Below, in pieces: positions 1 to 8,083 of a stretch of DNA of 64,000 nucleotides; positions within the stretch are counted from its first letter, which is position 1, and each line of letters begins with the position of its first letter. The position numbers and the translations under genes were made by a program. Location of the stretch: contig NZ_CP051206.1 in the NCBI RefSeq assembly GCF_012516395.1, positions 3,206,501 to 3,270,500 on the forward strand. The letters run 5' to 3'. This DNA comes from Dolichospermum flos-aquae CCAP 1403/13F (GTDB lineage Bacteria > Cyanobacteriota > Cyanobacteriia > Cyanobacteriales > Nostocaceae). The notes beneath the pieces were generated by a model that was given only the letters and a program-made list of their open reading frames with translations, was not told the origin of the DNA and did not search any database.

Positions 1-153
1 AGCTGCTTCGCACAAAAGTTGTAAAACACCATTCACAAAAACTGCTCTAGTTCTGACACTAGACATAACTAGCCTTTCATTCAAGACTTGAATAATTGCC
101 GCAACGCTACCCTGATGAGCTTGCCAAGCGATATCATTTATCCGATCTACCAT
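1..153 (-). CDS. Conserved cyanobacterial protein, N-terminal part (runs off the left edge)
   Basis: An open frame on the minus strand starts at the ATG at 153 and is still open at the window edge, giving 51 codons. The peptide contains DRINDIAWQAHQGSVAAI, then VLNERL and a stretch ending in VNGVLQLLCEAA. I recall this as the start of a family of large cyanobacterial proteins of unknown function, sometimes tagged DUF1574, but cannot name a role. An in-frame stop lies upstream of the ATG, which fixes the start region. The call as a real gene is fairly firm, the family label is from memory. Confidence 0.5.
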   Translation of the reverse strand, partial: MVDRINDIAWQAHQGSVAAIIQVLNERLVMSSVRTRAVFVNGVLQLLCEAA

Positions 154-307
154 TTGATATTTAGTGATAGCTCTTACACCCTGACCTGTGAAATAACATA
201 ACCCAAGTTGCTAGTTATCTAATTTTAGGCAGGGAAAAAGGTAATTGGTAACTACTTTTGCCTTTTTGCCTATTCTCTCTTCCCTTTTACCTCTTGCCTT
301 TTTCCAA

Positions 308-475
308 CTAGCAATTTAAATATACATTCAATTTGCATATATCAATGTAAATTTGACCAACTCTATATTCTATTTGCTCAAGTGCAAATTGCCACATTTG
401 ATATCCTGCTAGGGATAAATGTAATCCATCTGTAGTTAATTCAGAATGCAAGTTACCATTAATATACGTAATTTA
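308..475 (-). pseudogene. C-terminal remnant of an SGNH/GDSL-type esterase
   Basis: The minus strand reads SELTTDGLHLSLAGYQMW and runs on to a stop at 308. The DGLHL..AGY block resembles the last catalytic block (Asp-x-x-His) of SGNH/GDSL hydrolases. There is a stop directly upstream at 473-475 and no catalytic Gly-Asp-Ser block anywhere near, so only the last 50 or so codons survive. It is a decayed or truncated gene, not a functional esterase. Confidence 0.6.
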
Positions 476-1268
476 ACTTATCGTTGTTTTGTTCCTTGTG
501 CGTATTCACTACTTTTTCTGATGACAGCGTTAACTAAGTGAATTCAGGAAGATTTCGATTTCTGTCTATTTTGCTAGTTCACAATATTTAATATTATTAA
601 GCAATACAACGCTATTAAATCCTATTAATCGTTAAAAATATTCTCCCGTCAGGATTAATCAACACTAAAATTTGGGATTATTGAATTTATACAGCTTGCT
701 GTATAAGCTTTACAGCTTTTTACATATTCATTTGTAACATCATTTTTTAATGTCTTATCCCTTGATGAGCCACTAAATTTTGAGTCTCATACTTTTGGTA
801 GATGACAATTATGAATGGTTTGTGATGTAAGTTGTAAGGAAAATTAATAAATAATTATATCAGCATCAATTTTTGTTCATAAGAAAATAGAAGTAAACCG
901 CTAGAAAGTCTACTGAATAAGGTTAAAATAGCATATTCTTTTTTTTTTATAAATATGTTTATTTATACCTACTTATGAAAATATTTTACTATTAACACAA
1001 ATGAAAAATACGTAATTTTATTGCGTGATTGTAGTAACATGACTATGTGCAGCAAAGTAAGTAAGCCGTGAAATGCTTGCTACATAAGGGTTATGCTCGT
1101 AGTTTAAAAGTTAGATTTGCAGAATTATTGAGTCTGTTTGCTATTTATAGTCTGGATTAGACATATAAAGATTTATCGAAACCAAAGTAGATCAATTCCG
1201 GGGATGTAGAATAACCTTGCAAAAAGTGCTAAGATTTATCCGAAGTCTTTAATGTTTCCTTTTATAAC
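476..1268. other. AT-rich stretch without a recognisable gene
   Basis: About 790 bases of strongly AT-rich sequence with homopolymer runs (for example a T run near 940-950). I see no coding frame with a recognisable domain, no tRNA and no clear IS end. It may hold the promoter of the small gene at 1269 but no convincing -35/-10 pair can be pointed out. Confidence 0.4.
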
Positions 1269-1463
1269 GTGGCTAGAGCTAGTACAGCAATCGGTGTATC
1301 TCCCATCATTAAGGAGATTGTGCAAAAACAGGCACATTCAACTCGCTTAACTTTAAAAGAAGTTATTCTCATGGGAATGTTGGCAATTGATAAGTTAGAT
1401 GACCAAAATTGTCAAGAATTGGCAGATCAAGTTCATCAAATGCAGGTTAATGGTGAAATCTAA
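1269..1463 (+). CDS. Small hypothetical protein (64 aa)
   Basis: The frame begins with GTG at 1269 (MARASTAIGVSPIIKE) and ends at 1463. The protein is rich in helix-forming residues, with no membrane segment and no motif I recognise; the N-terminal half could be a small DNA-binding fold, but that is a guess. It lies alone between an AT-rich gap and a bidirectional terminator at 1672-1702, which fits a short independently transcribed gene. No ATG start is available and the ribosome binding site is weak, so it could also be a chance frame. Confidence 0.35.
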   Translation: MARASTAIGVSPIIKEIVQKQAHSTRLTLKEVILMGMLAIDKLDDQNCQELADQVHQMQVNGEI

Positions 1464-1671
1464 AACTGCTGGCAAGAGTCTAAAATTCAAAGTCTCAAGC
1501 CTCCAGTTCTCAAGCTAAAGTTAGTTGCAAGGGTAGTTGTGTGATTTATCAAATTTCTACTCTTGACTAAAAAAATAGCAACTTCCCATTCAGTAATTCT
1601 CAATCAGTTCAAAATCTAACTTGTAGTATTGCTAAAAATTAGTAATAAGTTGCGTTATGTTAGAAACAATA

Positions 1672-1702
1672 AGGGGGATCTAGTTTTAGATCCCCTTTAT
1701 TT
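1672..1702. terminator. Bidirectional rho-independent terminator
   Basis: An inverted repeat GGGGGATCTA / TAGATCCCC closes on a short loop (gttt) and is followed by TTTATTTG on the plus strand and by a T-rich run on the minus strand. It sits between the plus-strand gene ending at 1463 and the minus-strand gene ending at 1723, so it can stop both convergent transcripts. Confidence 0.7.
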
Positions 1703-1722
1703 GTTCAGAAGTGCATAGAAAT

Positions 1723-2448
1723 TTAAAATAATGCCATTATCCCAGCGGGAGAACCAGAACCTCCGCTCAACCTGAGAATCCCAATGATTAAGGTAGTACC
1801 TTGGGGTGGTAACTGATCTAAATTGGTGAGATTTTCGATCACAATTAGCGATCGCTCCAGCAGCAAACGATTAATAGTAAAATTGGTATCCTGCCCAGAA
1901 TCTACACCGTGAGTATCAATGCCCACTCCGGTAATTCGCCTATGTGTAATTAAAAACTCAGTTGCATCATAGCTAAAACCGGGAAAGTGCATTTTGCCAT
2001 ATTTATCTTGGTTAAAAAACGCTTTTTGATTTAACCATTTTTCTTGCCAACCAGTATATAGTATCACTAAACTACCTGGGGGAATTTCCCCAAATTCAGT
2101 TTCCCAAGTTTGAATATCGCTAATAGTCAAGACATAATCAGCATTCACTGCCGCTTGTTTGCAAATATTGATAACTACAGCAGGTAATATTAAGGATGAT
2201 GCTGGATACTGGTCAATACTTGTACCGTTACTATAAAAACTATTGGGGGCATTAATATGAGTGGCACTATGTTCTCCCAATGCAAAGCGTCGTAAGTAAT
2301 AACCATCATCTTGAATTTTTGCAACACTGGTAAATTCTACGGAAGGATCACCAGTCCATGTGGGTATATTTGTATCAATTCGATGGCTGAGATGGATAAC
2401 GCGAGAGTAACTAATATTACTTAATTGTTGGGGATTTTTGCTGGTCAA
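1723..2448 (-). CDS. Cyclase-family (kynurenine formamidase-like) metal-dependent hydrolase
   Basis: A 241-aa protein of the PF04199 cyclase family. It begins the domain with IHLSHRIDTNIPTWTGDP, carries GEHSATHINAP (residues about 78-88) where the family has its metal-binding His-x-x-x-His-x-Asp type block, and has GVGIDTHGVDSGQD near residue 175, the second conserved block. Family members hydrolyse amides or lactones such as N-formylkynurenine; the true substrate cannot be told from sequence. The Asp usually found after the second His is Asn here (HINAP), a possible change in metal binding. The gene is monocistronic and ends at the shared terminator at 1672-1702. Confidence 0.75.
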   Translation of the reverse strand: MTSKNPQQLSNISYSRVIHLSHRIDTNIPTWTGDPSVEFTSVAKIQDDGYYLRRFALGEHSATHINAPNSFYSNGTSIDQYPASSLILPAVVINICKQAAVNADYVLTISDIQTWETEFGEIPPGSLVILYTGWQEKWLNQKAFFNQDKYGKMHFPGFSYDATEFLITHRRITGVGIDTHGVDSGQDTNFTINRLLLERSLIVIENLTNLDQLPPQGTTLIIGILRLSGGSGSPAGIMALF

Positions 2449-2624
2449 AGGATTTATTCCTAAGTTTAGGATATTTTAACAAATAATCCCCCAAGCCTTT
2501 TCACTTCAAGGTAATGGGGGGTAATTTTAATGTTGCAGCAAAAAGTGAATTTAATTTCAGTGAACAGCAAAAAAGTTAAGTTTTGAATAAGGAAGAGTTA
2601 ATTTTACATAAACTTTCTAGAGAG

Positions 2625-2773
2625 TAAGTAGGTTGGCGTTAAAAATTGTCGTTATGACAAGGGAACTCTTAACTGGGGACAGGGAAAAGGTTTTAGGCAA
2701 CTTTACTTTTAGTTACATATTACTCTTCGAGAAGCCGCTCCGCGTCTACGGTTTTTTTCCGTTCACCTACTTA
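2625..2773. repeat. MITE-like element, copy 1 (TAAGTAGGT ends)
   Basis: The element starts TAAGTAGGTTGGCGTT and ends GTTCACCTACTTA, so TAAGTAGGT and ACCTACTTA form terminal inverted repeats. A second copy with the same ends and the same internal phrase (AAAATTGTCGTTATG) lies at 39466-39618. The insides differ: this copy contains a palindromic piece (gagaagccgctccgcg), the other a heptamer array. It is about 150 bp and encodes nothing, which fits a non-autonomous mobile repeat. Confidence 0.65.
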
Positions 2774-3016
2774 GGACTAAGTTGTTACGCATTCACTTTT
2801 TTCTTCAAAGGCCTTACTACAAGGACTTTAGGCTGCAAAATATTCAATTTAGCTGCGTAACAGCTTATAACTAAAGCCATCAACTTTGGATAAAGTGTAA
2901 AGATTTGTAAAACATCAGGTAACTTCTCGTAATTCAATTGAGAAACAAAAGAACGGATACTTCCAAGCACTGTTGTTAAATCCAAAATCCTCCACTTAAT
3001 CTGCAAAAAACCAAGT
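2774..3016. other. Gap with a degraded frame of unknown origin
   Basis: The minus strand has an open stretch of about 70 codons here (from KWRILDLTTVLGSIRSF to a stop near 2787) which I cannot assign. It may be the tail of a lost transposase or another gene. There is no start codon context, and it overlaps the start of the symporter remnant on the plus strand. Confidence 0.3.
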
Positions 3017-3962
3017 ATGAGTAAATTTACGTTGAAAAAATACAAATCATGGAAACAGATTCCCTTAGCATTACAGATTGTCATTTCTATCATTTTGGCA
3101 GCAAGCGTGGGGACTAATCCAAGATATTGTTCCTGATTCTATCCTCAAACCTTTAGTTGATAACAACGTCATTCAACTAATTTTTATTGCTTTAGCTTTT
3201 GGGGTAGTTTTACGGGCTTTGAAAGCACAGCAGATATCTGAAGGTAAAACAGATTACGAAGCTATTGAGAGAGTAATTACAATCTTATTTGAAGCAGTAA
3301 TCCGTATTCTGCACTGGATTATTGCTTTAGTCCCGCTGGCAGTTTTTGGTATCGTTGCTAAAACCGTTGCCCTTCAAGGTTTTGCACCATTTAAAGCTTT
3401 GGGTGCGTTTATTGTGTCTGTGCTATTAGCTTTGTTTTTACAAGCCTGTTATTACTTGCTGCGGGTGAAATTTGGTTCTTGGGTAAAGCCAACTGACTTT
3501 TTACGTGGGGGTTCAGAGGCTTTGTTAACGGCCTTTTCTACGGCTTCTTCCACAGCCACAACACCAATTACTTTTGAGGCTTTGCTGCAAAAAATTGGTT
3601 TGCGAGAATCTTCTGCTTCTCTAGGGGCGTTAGTGGGGAGTAATTTTAACAATGATGGTACTGCTCTGTATGAGGCTATGTCAGCATTATTTATTGCCCA
3701 AGTGTTGGATTTACATCTTTCTTTACCACAACAGTTAATTGTAATACTGACATCTATTTTCGCTTCTGTCGGTGCAGCAGGTATCCCAGAAGCGGGTTTG
3801 GTGACGATGACCCTTGTATTCACTTCCGTGGGTTTGCCTACTCAATATATTGCTTTGTTAGTCACAGTGGACTGGTTTCTTGATCGTTGTCGCACTGCTA
3901 TTAATGTAATGGGTGATATGACTGTTAGTTGTTTACTTGATGGTAAGCAGCGGCGGGTTTAG
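3017..3962 (+). pseudogene. Na+/H+-dicarboxylate (glutamate) symporter, internally deleted
   Basis: The plus strand starts at ATG 3017 with the symporter's N-terminus, reading LALQIVISIILAASVG as the first membrane helix. Near 3105 it jumps into another frame that reads on as the C-terminal two thirds of the SDF family (DAACS). That part includes LRGGSEALLTAFSTASSTAT (the serine-rich re-entrant loop) and, later, SNFNNDGTALYEA and CRTAINVMGD, the substrate- and Na+-binding blocks. Family members are about 400-430 residues. Roughly 100-130 codons between helix 1 and the middle of the protein are missing, and the two ends are out of frame. An ORF from 3078 (294 aa) looks intact on its own but lacks the first helices, so it is unlikely to transport. 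Confidence 0.75.
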
Positions 3963-4126
3963 TGACTCAATAATTTCCTAATTGATTCGGTTTTACCTGA
4001 GTTTAACTCGCACTTTTCTTTTCCTTAAACTCTTATTTATAGCTGTTTATTTCTAAAAATAGCTATAAATGATTAAAATTGCTATATAATGGGTTACATA
4101 TAAACACTAAATTATTAATTACACCA

Positions 4127-4507
4127 ATGTATAACAAAGAACCTTGGCTTGCAGTCAATTTATCAAGAATATTCCCTGGATTAGGACAAATATATTCTGG
4201 AAAGAAACAGAAAGGATATTTGCTAATATTTCTAACCATTGCTATAAGTATAGTTAGCTTTTGGTTTATCCTCAGTCCTGATGGAGATATATTAGTTGGG
4301 ATTGGGTGTTTAATTGGTAATTTAATTTTTTCATTCTGGAATCTTTTTGATGCTTATGCAAGTGCTAAAAGTAATAACAGCCAAGAATTTGAGGAATTAC
4401 GCAAACAGAATAAAGACCCTTGGCTGGCGATGTTTCTTTCACAGCTATTTTTAGGAGTTGGTAACTTTTACATTGGTAAATGGTTGTTTGGTATTTTACA
4501 GGGTTAG
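4127..4507 (+). CDS. TM2-domain membrane protein, C-terminus cut by an IS
   Basis: The start is taken at ATG 4127 (MYNKEPWLAVNLSRIFPGLG) instead of an upstream TTG, because the TM2 motif begins at once. The protein carries two copies of the TM2-like pattern, PWLAVNLSRIFPGLGQIYSG and PWLAMFLSQLFLGVGNFYIG, separated by two hydrophobic helices. TM2 proteins are small membrane proteins of unknown function. The last codons and the stop (GGGTTAG) belong to the ISAs1-type element that begins at 4499, so the natural C-terminus, probably the final helix, is lost. Confidence 0.65.
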   Translation: MYNKEPWLAVNLSRIFPGLGQIYSGKKQKGYLLIFLTIAISIVSFWFILSPDGDILVGIGCLIGNLIFSFWNLFDAYASAKSNNSQEFEELRKQNKDPWLAMFLSQLFLGVGNFYIGKWLFGILQG

Positions 4508-5594
4508 CGCATCTCAAACCCTATTGACAAGGGGATTTATTTGATATGTGGGAGGATGTTCAAGTGACACAACTCAAGGTAAGTTAATATATAACCCATC
4601 TAGCCGCTGTATCTAAGTAATGTCAACAGGATTTAAGAAGAAGTGCAAAACCAGAACATCTGTTACACCCAGTGTAGACAGTAAAGAGATTACCAGTAAC
4701 TTTCTGCAACACTTTACGGGAATAAAAGACCCTAGAGCAGAAAGAACTCGATTGCATTTACTCACCGATATTATGACCATTTCCTTACAGTGAGTGCATG
4801 GGCAAGTGAACATCGGTTAATTTTAGGGCAAACAAAGGTCAGTTGTAAATCAAATGAAATCACCGCAATTCCAGCACTATTAGAGACTCTGGACTTATCT
4901 GGCTGTATTATCACTATTGATGCAATGGGTACACAAAAATCAATTGCCGAACAAATCATAGCTGGAAATGCTGATTATATTTTAAGCCTAAAAGATAATC
5001 ATCCCACCCTACATCAACAAGTGAAAAATTGGTTTAAAACAGCACAATCTCTAAACTTTAAGGGTGTTGATGTTAGTATTAGTCAACGGGTGGAAAAAGG
5101 ACATCACCGCATCGAAAATCGGACAGTTTATACTGTTCCAATTTCACAATTACCAGCACTTTATGAACAAAACCAATGGGCAGGATTAACAACAGTAGTC
5201 ATGGTAGTTCGTAAGGTTCAGCATTGGAATAAAACTACCCATGAAATTCAATTTTATATTACTAGTCTTGATAGTGATGCTAACAAAATTGGTAGTGCAA
5301 TTCGACAGCATTGGGGGATTGAAAACTCTGTTCATTGGACATTGGATGTCACTTTCCATGAAGATGAATGTCGAATTCGTTCCATGCACAGTCCACAAAA
5401 CTTTGCCTTACTACGTCGTATTGCCCTCAATGCCTTAGACAGAGAACCAACTTTTCGTCGCAGTATTCGACAAAAATCACGACGAGCTGCCATGAATGAT
5501 CAATACATGGTTTCTGTGTTAGCAGCATCCATAGCAAACTATTCTCCTCTACTGTAATTCTTCTGTCAATAGCGTTTGAGATGCGCTAACCCTG
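4499..5594 (+). mobile_element. ISAs1-family insertion sequence, internally deleted
   Basis: The element is bounded by inverted repeats that start CAGGGTTAGCGCATCTCAAA at 4499 and end with the complement at 5594; about 28 bp match with one mismatch. CAGGG ends are typical of ISAs1-family elements. The length is 1,096 bp, shorter than the 1.2-1.4 kb of full members, which agrees with the gap seen in its transposase. No direct repeat of 8-10 bp is visible at the borders (gtatttta on the left, caattaga on the right), so the present junctions probably come from a deletion or recombination after insertion. Confidence 0.8.
4620..5557 (+). pseudogene. ISAs1-family transposase with internal deletion
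   Basis: The N-terminal part reads from ATG 4620 (MSTGFKKKCKTRTSVTPSVD) through HFTGIKDPRAERTRLH and stops at TISLQ* near 4793. A second frame then carries VSAWASEHRLILGQTKV, the typical block ITIDAMGTQKSIAEQI with a catalytic Asp, and the C-terminal signature RQHWGIENSVHWTLDVTFHE with the DDE glutamate. Full ISAs1 transposases have about 100 more residues between these halves, including the first catalytic Asp (the DGKT region), which is absent here. Loss of that Asp and the frame break make it inactive; it could move only if another copy acted in trans on its ends. Confidence 0.85.
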
Positions 5595-6497
5595 CAATTA
5601 GATGCCACAAAAACAGCATTAGCATCTAATCATCAAAATTTAGGAGTGATTGACCACCTTAAACATAAACAAGATGGTGAAGGTTACTGGTTTAAGGATA
5701 ATCGCGGTACTAATAAATACATGAATCACGATGCTTTATTTGCGATAGGTTCACCTTATCAGGATATAGGGGCTGTAGCTTCTAAATACGCAACTTTAAC
5801 AGGGGATTACGACACTAGTAAAGATAATCCCCAATTTCAGGAGTATATAGAGCATTTAGTGAAAGCAGAGATTATTCAGATGGGAGGAAGACTACGAGCA
5901 AACCGTCGCACTGATGAAGCACTAACAATTTATCTCACCAGTGATGACGATTTAAGTTACCTACTAGATTATTACCCCGGTGCAACCTTAACCAAAACCA
6001 CTGCTTTTGAGATTACACCAACAGCAGGTGATAGAGAACAGGTAAGCAGATATTATCTATTAGAAGCATTTAAGCAATGTATAGACACAGGAATTAAATG
6101 TACACAAAAAGCCGTTGCTAAAATAAGCAAATTATCACAGCCCTATATTTCTAAAATAGCTAGTAAATTTGGTGGGTTCAATGCCCTCAAAAAAATATTA
6201 CTAGTCCTAATAGAAGCTCTATATAGGGGTAGTAATAATTTTTCTGGACTCTCAGAAGATGAAAAATTCTTAGTCAATGACTATTTACCTCTAATCAAAG
6301 ATAGTCCACCTCCAGAAGTTGTTCAGGAATTGCTAGAAGTGGCTAAAGCTATTGGTTATCAGGCATTTAGCAGGATTACTAGGGAATTAGCACCGGATAT
6401 TCTAGGGGCGTTTATTGGAGCAATAGTAGAGATAGCTATCGTGAAAGATGGGAGGGATGCCTTCCATACTGAAATTTATCGCTATCCCTTCTCTTAA
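5595..6497 (+). pseudogene. 5'-truncated plasmid-replication-like protein (possible CyRepA1 C-terminus)
   Basis: Directly after the IS the frame is open from 5595 (QLDATKTALAS...), with no start codon of its own except a GTG at 5646. The protein contains HKQDGEGYWF, then FAIGSPYQDIGAVASKYATL and LRANRRTDEALTIYL, a pattern I associate with the helicase-like C-terminal part of cyanobacterial plasmid replication proteins (CyRepA1 type). A helix-turn-helix-like stretch (TQKAVAKISKLSQPYISKI) follows. The N-terminal bulk of the gene has been removed at the IS border. The family call is from memory and moderate; the truncation is directly visible. Confidence 0.45.
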
Positions 6498-6498
6498 A

Positions 6499-6834
6499 TT
6501 ATATAACTGCATAATCCGTATATTGCCGCATTTCCGGAGCTTGAAACCCCAACACAATATCTTCCTTTGCTACCCCCAGATCCACAAGTTCTTGGGCTAC
6601 TCTCATTTCCGTCATATTTTGCTCAATCCAAATCTTTCCTTGCTTAATATCCAAATGTAAAACACAACCATATACCCGCCGATGGCCATCCCATCCCACA
6701 TTCATGACCTGGTAATGGTCTTGTTTCGGATCAAAAACAGTGTAGCAATCTATCGACCCATTAGCGATGGGGATAGCAGCGTAATCTGTCAACAACGACT
6801 GAATTATATGCCGATAAGACTTTATGGTATCCAT
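6499..6834 (-). CDS. xisI: XisI-family protein
   Basis: A 111-aa protein matching the XisI family (named from the fdxN element excision controlling factor of Nostoc): IQSLLTDYAAIP, HYQVMNVGWDGHRRVYGC, VLHLDIKQGKIWIEQN and GFQAPEMRQYTDYAV are the usual blocks. It overlaps the upstream xisH by 13 bp, so the two are translated as a pair. There is no fdxN gene or recombinase nearby, so the name reflects family only. Pairs like this are very common in filamentous cyanobacteria and are suspected to act as a toxin-antitoxin or nuclease module. A second pair is at 40527-41266. Confidence 0.9.
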   Translation of the reverse strand: MDTIKSYRHIIQSLLTDYAAIPIANGSIDCYTVFDPKQDHYQVMNVGWDGHRRVYGCVLHLDIKQGKIWIEQNMTEMRVAQELVDLGVAKEDIVLGFQAPEMRQYTDYAVI

Positions 6835-7238
6835 TGTACAATTACCTCTTGAATCGGGTCATAAATAATTTGTTTAATTTGATATCTTTCTAATGAAATT
6901 TGGGCAAATTCCCGCTTAAAAAAAGTTTCATAAGCAACTACAGGCACAGCTAAATAGAGAATACGAGTTGGATCACTGATTTCTAAGGCCAGCCGATAAT
7001 TCAAAAACTGTCCTAACGCAGCATGGTAATCGGTTAGTGGTGAATCACTCAAAAAAGTTTTAATCTCAACTGCAATTTTTTCTTGGTCTCGCTCTGCTGC
7101 CAATAGTTGCTGGGCACCTAAGTCAATTTCAAACTTTGTTCCGCCTACTTCGAGTCGCAGGGGATCATCGGTTATCTGCCACTGCTCCTTTTCCAAAGCA
7201 ATTCTAACCACAGCATGAAATCTATCTTTAGCTGCCAT
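6822..7238 (-). CDS. xisH: XisH-family protein, PD-(D/E)XK nuclease-like
   Basis: A 138-aa protein of the XisH family, first gene of the xisH-xisI pair. The middle reads FEIDLGAQQLLAAERDQEKI followed by AVEIKTFL: Asp at about residue 59 and the Glu-x-Lys at about 77-79 have the spacing of a PD-(D/E)XK nuclease core. The C-terminus has YDPIQEVIVQWIP, conserved in the family. The second copy in the window (40850-41266) has the same core residues with many substitutions, so the two pairs are old paralogues and not a recent duplication. Confidence 0.88.
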   Translation of the reverse strand: MAAKDRFHAVVRIALEKEQWQITDDPLRLEVGGTKFEIDLGAQQLLAAERDQEKIAVEIKTFLSDSPLTDYHAALGQFLNYRLALEISDPTRILYLAVPVVAYETFFKREFAQISLERYQIKQIIYDPIQEVIVQWIP

Positions 7239-7271
7239 CGTTATCTTTCTCTAATTTACTTGCAATTATAT

Positions 7272-7955
7272 AGGATTCCTATTTGATTTCTGAACAAGAC
7301 TAAGAGAGAATACGGTGAGGTATACAAGTCTAACAAGGAACAATGATAAGTCAGCATTCAGAAACTGCAACACAGACAGTAAAAGTATCGCAGGAAGAGG
7401 CGATAGCTGAACTACAAGATTTTATAGATATGCGTCCAGATGCGCGTGAGGTAAGGAAAGCACTGGCAGTTAAGCTGATTTATCAAGGTTACTTGTACGA
7501 TGAAATTCAAACAATTTTAGATGTATCACGAGGGTCAATAACAGGTTGGAAACAAGCTTATGAGGAACATGGAATTGACGGACTGCGGCTGAACTATCAA
7601 GGAAGAAAGGGCTATCTTTCGAGTGGACAACGAGAAGAAGTATTGAGTTGGCTGCAAACTAAGGATATTTGGGAGCTTGGGGAACTCGAATATAAATTAG
7701 CTTTTGAGTACGACGTGGTTTATGAGTCAAAACAAAGTTACTATAACTTATTTGAGGAGGCGGGAATCAGTTGGAAAAAAACCACAAAATTGAATCCTAA
7801 AGCCAATCCAGATGCTGTTGCGGAAAAAAAAAAGAGATTGAAACATTATTGGCAAACCACCGCGTTGAAATTGAGACAGGAAAGTTAAGAGTATTGCTGC
7901 TTGATGAGTGTCATTTAATGTGGGGAGACTTAAGTGGCTATGTTTGGGGGAAAAC
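7272..7955 (+). mobile_element. 5' fragment of an IS630-type element
   Basis: The left end reads ATTCCTATTTGATTTCTGAA; a related solo end (CTATTTGATTTTTGAACAAG) recurs at about 9353-9373. The element carries the N-terminal HTH half of an IS630-type transposase and is cut off at 7955 by a small CAGGG-ended repeat. No catalytic C-terminal half or right end remains. Confidence 0.55.
7343..7955 (+). pseudogene. IS630-type transposase, truncated, with A10 frameshift site
   Basis: ATG 7343 opens a 181-codon frame with two helix-turn-helix units (IYQGYLYDEIQTILDVSRGS is the first) and the usual ISKK-type end before the catalytic domain. A run of ten A follows at about 7822-7833 (gcggAAAAAAAAAAgag). 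Shifting frame there continues the protein as RVLLLDECHLMWGDLSGY, which is the first catalytic Asp block (DECH) of IS630 transposases. This layout is the well-known programmed frameshift of the family. After WGKT the coding sequence breaks at the repeat at 7956, so two catalytic acids are missing. Confidence 0.7.
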
Positions 7956-8081
7956 CAGGGCAAACGCACCTAAATTCTGTAATCCATGCCCAGCAAGGGT
8001 TTCAACCTTTAGTTACAAAAATTAACAATCGTCAAAACCTTTGTCCAGTAAGCATTCTAAAAATAAGATGCGCTTGCCCTG
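7956..8081. repeat. 126-bp MITE with CAGGGCAARCGC ends
   Basis: Starts CAGGGCAAACGCACCTAA and ends TAAGATGCGCTTGCCCTG; the two ends are inverted repeats of about 17-18 bp with a few mismatches. The CAGGG start and GCGCATCT core resemble the ends of the ISAs1-type element at 4499-5594, so it may be mobilised by a related transposase. It carries no gene. No clear target duplication is seen. Confidence 0.65.
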
Positions 8082-8083
8082 CT

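Noticed and set aside
2633-2860. 75-codon frame in the plus strand
   Set aside because: It is mostly translated MITE (2625-2773); the MITE's second copy has a different frame content.
6499-7238. xisI/xisH taken as evidence of an fdxN-type developmentally excised element
   Set aside because: No recombinase gene, no nitrogen-fixation gene and no element borders nearby; the families are widespread outside such elements.
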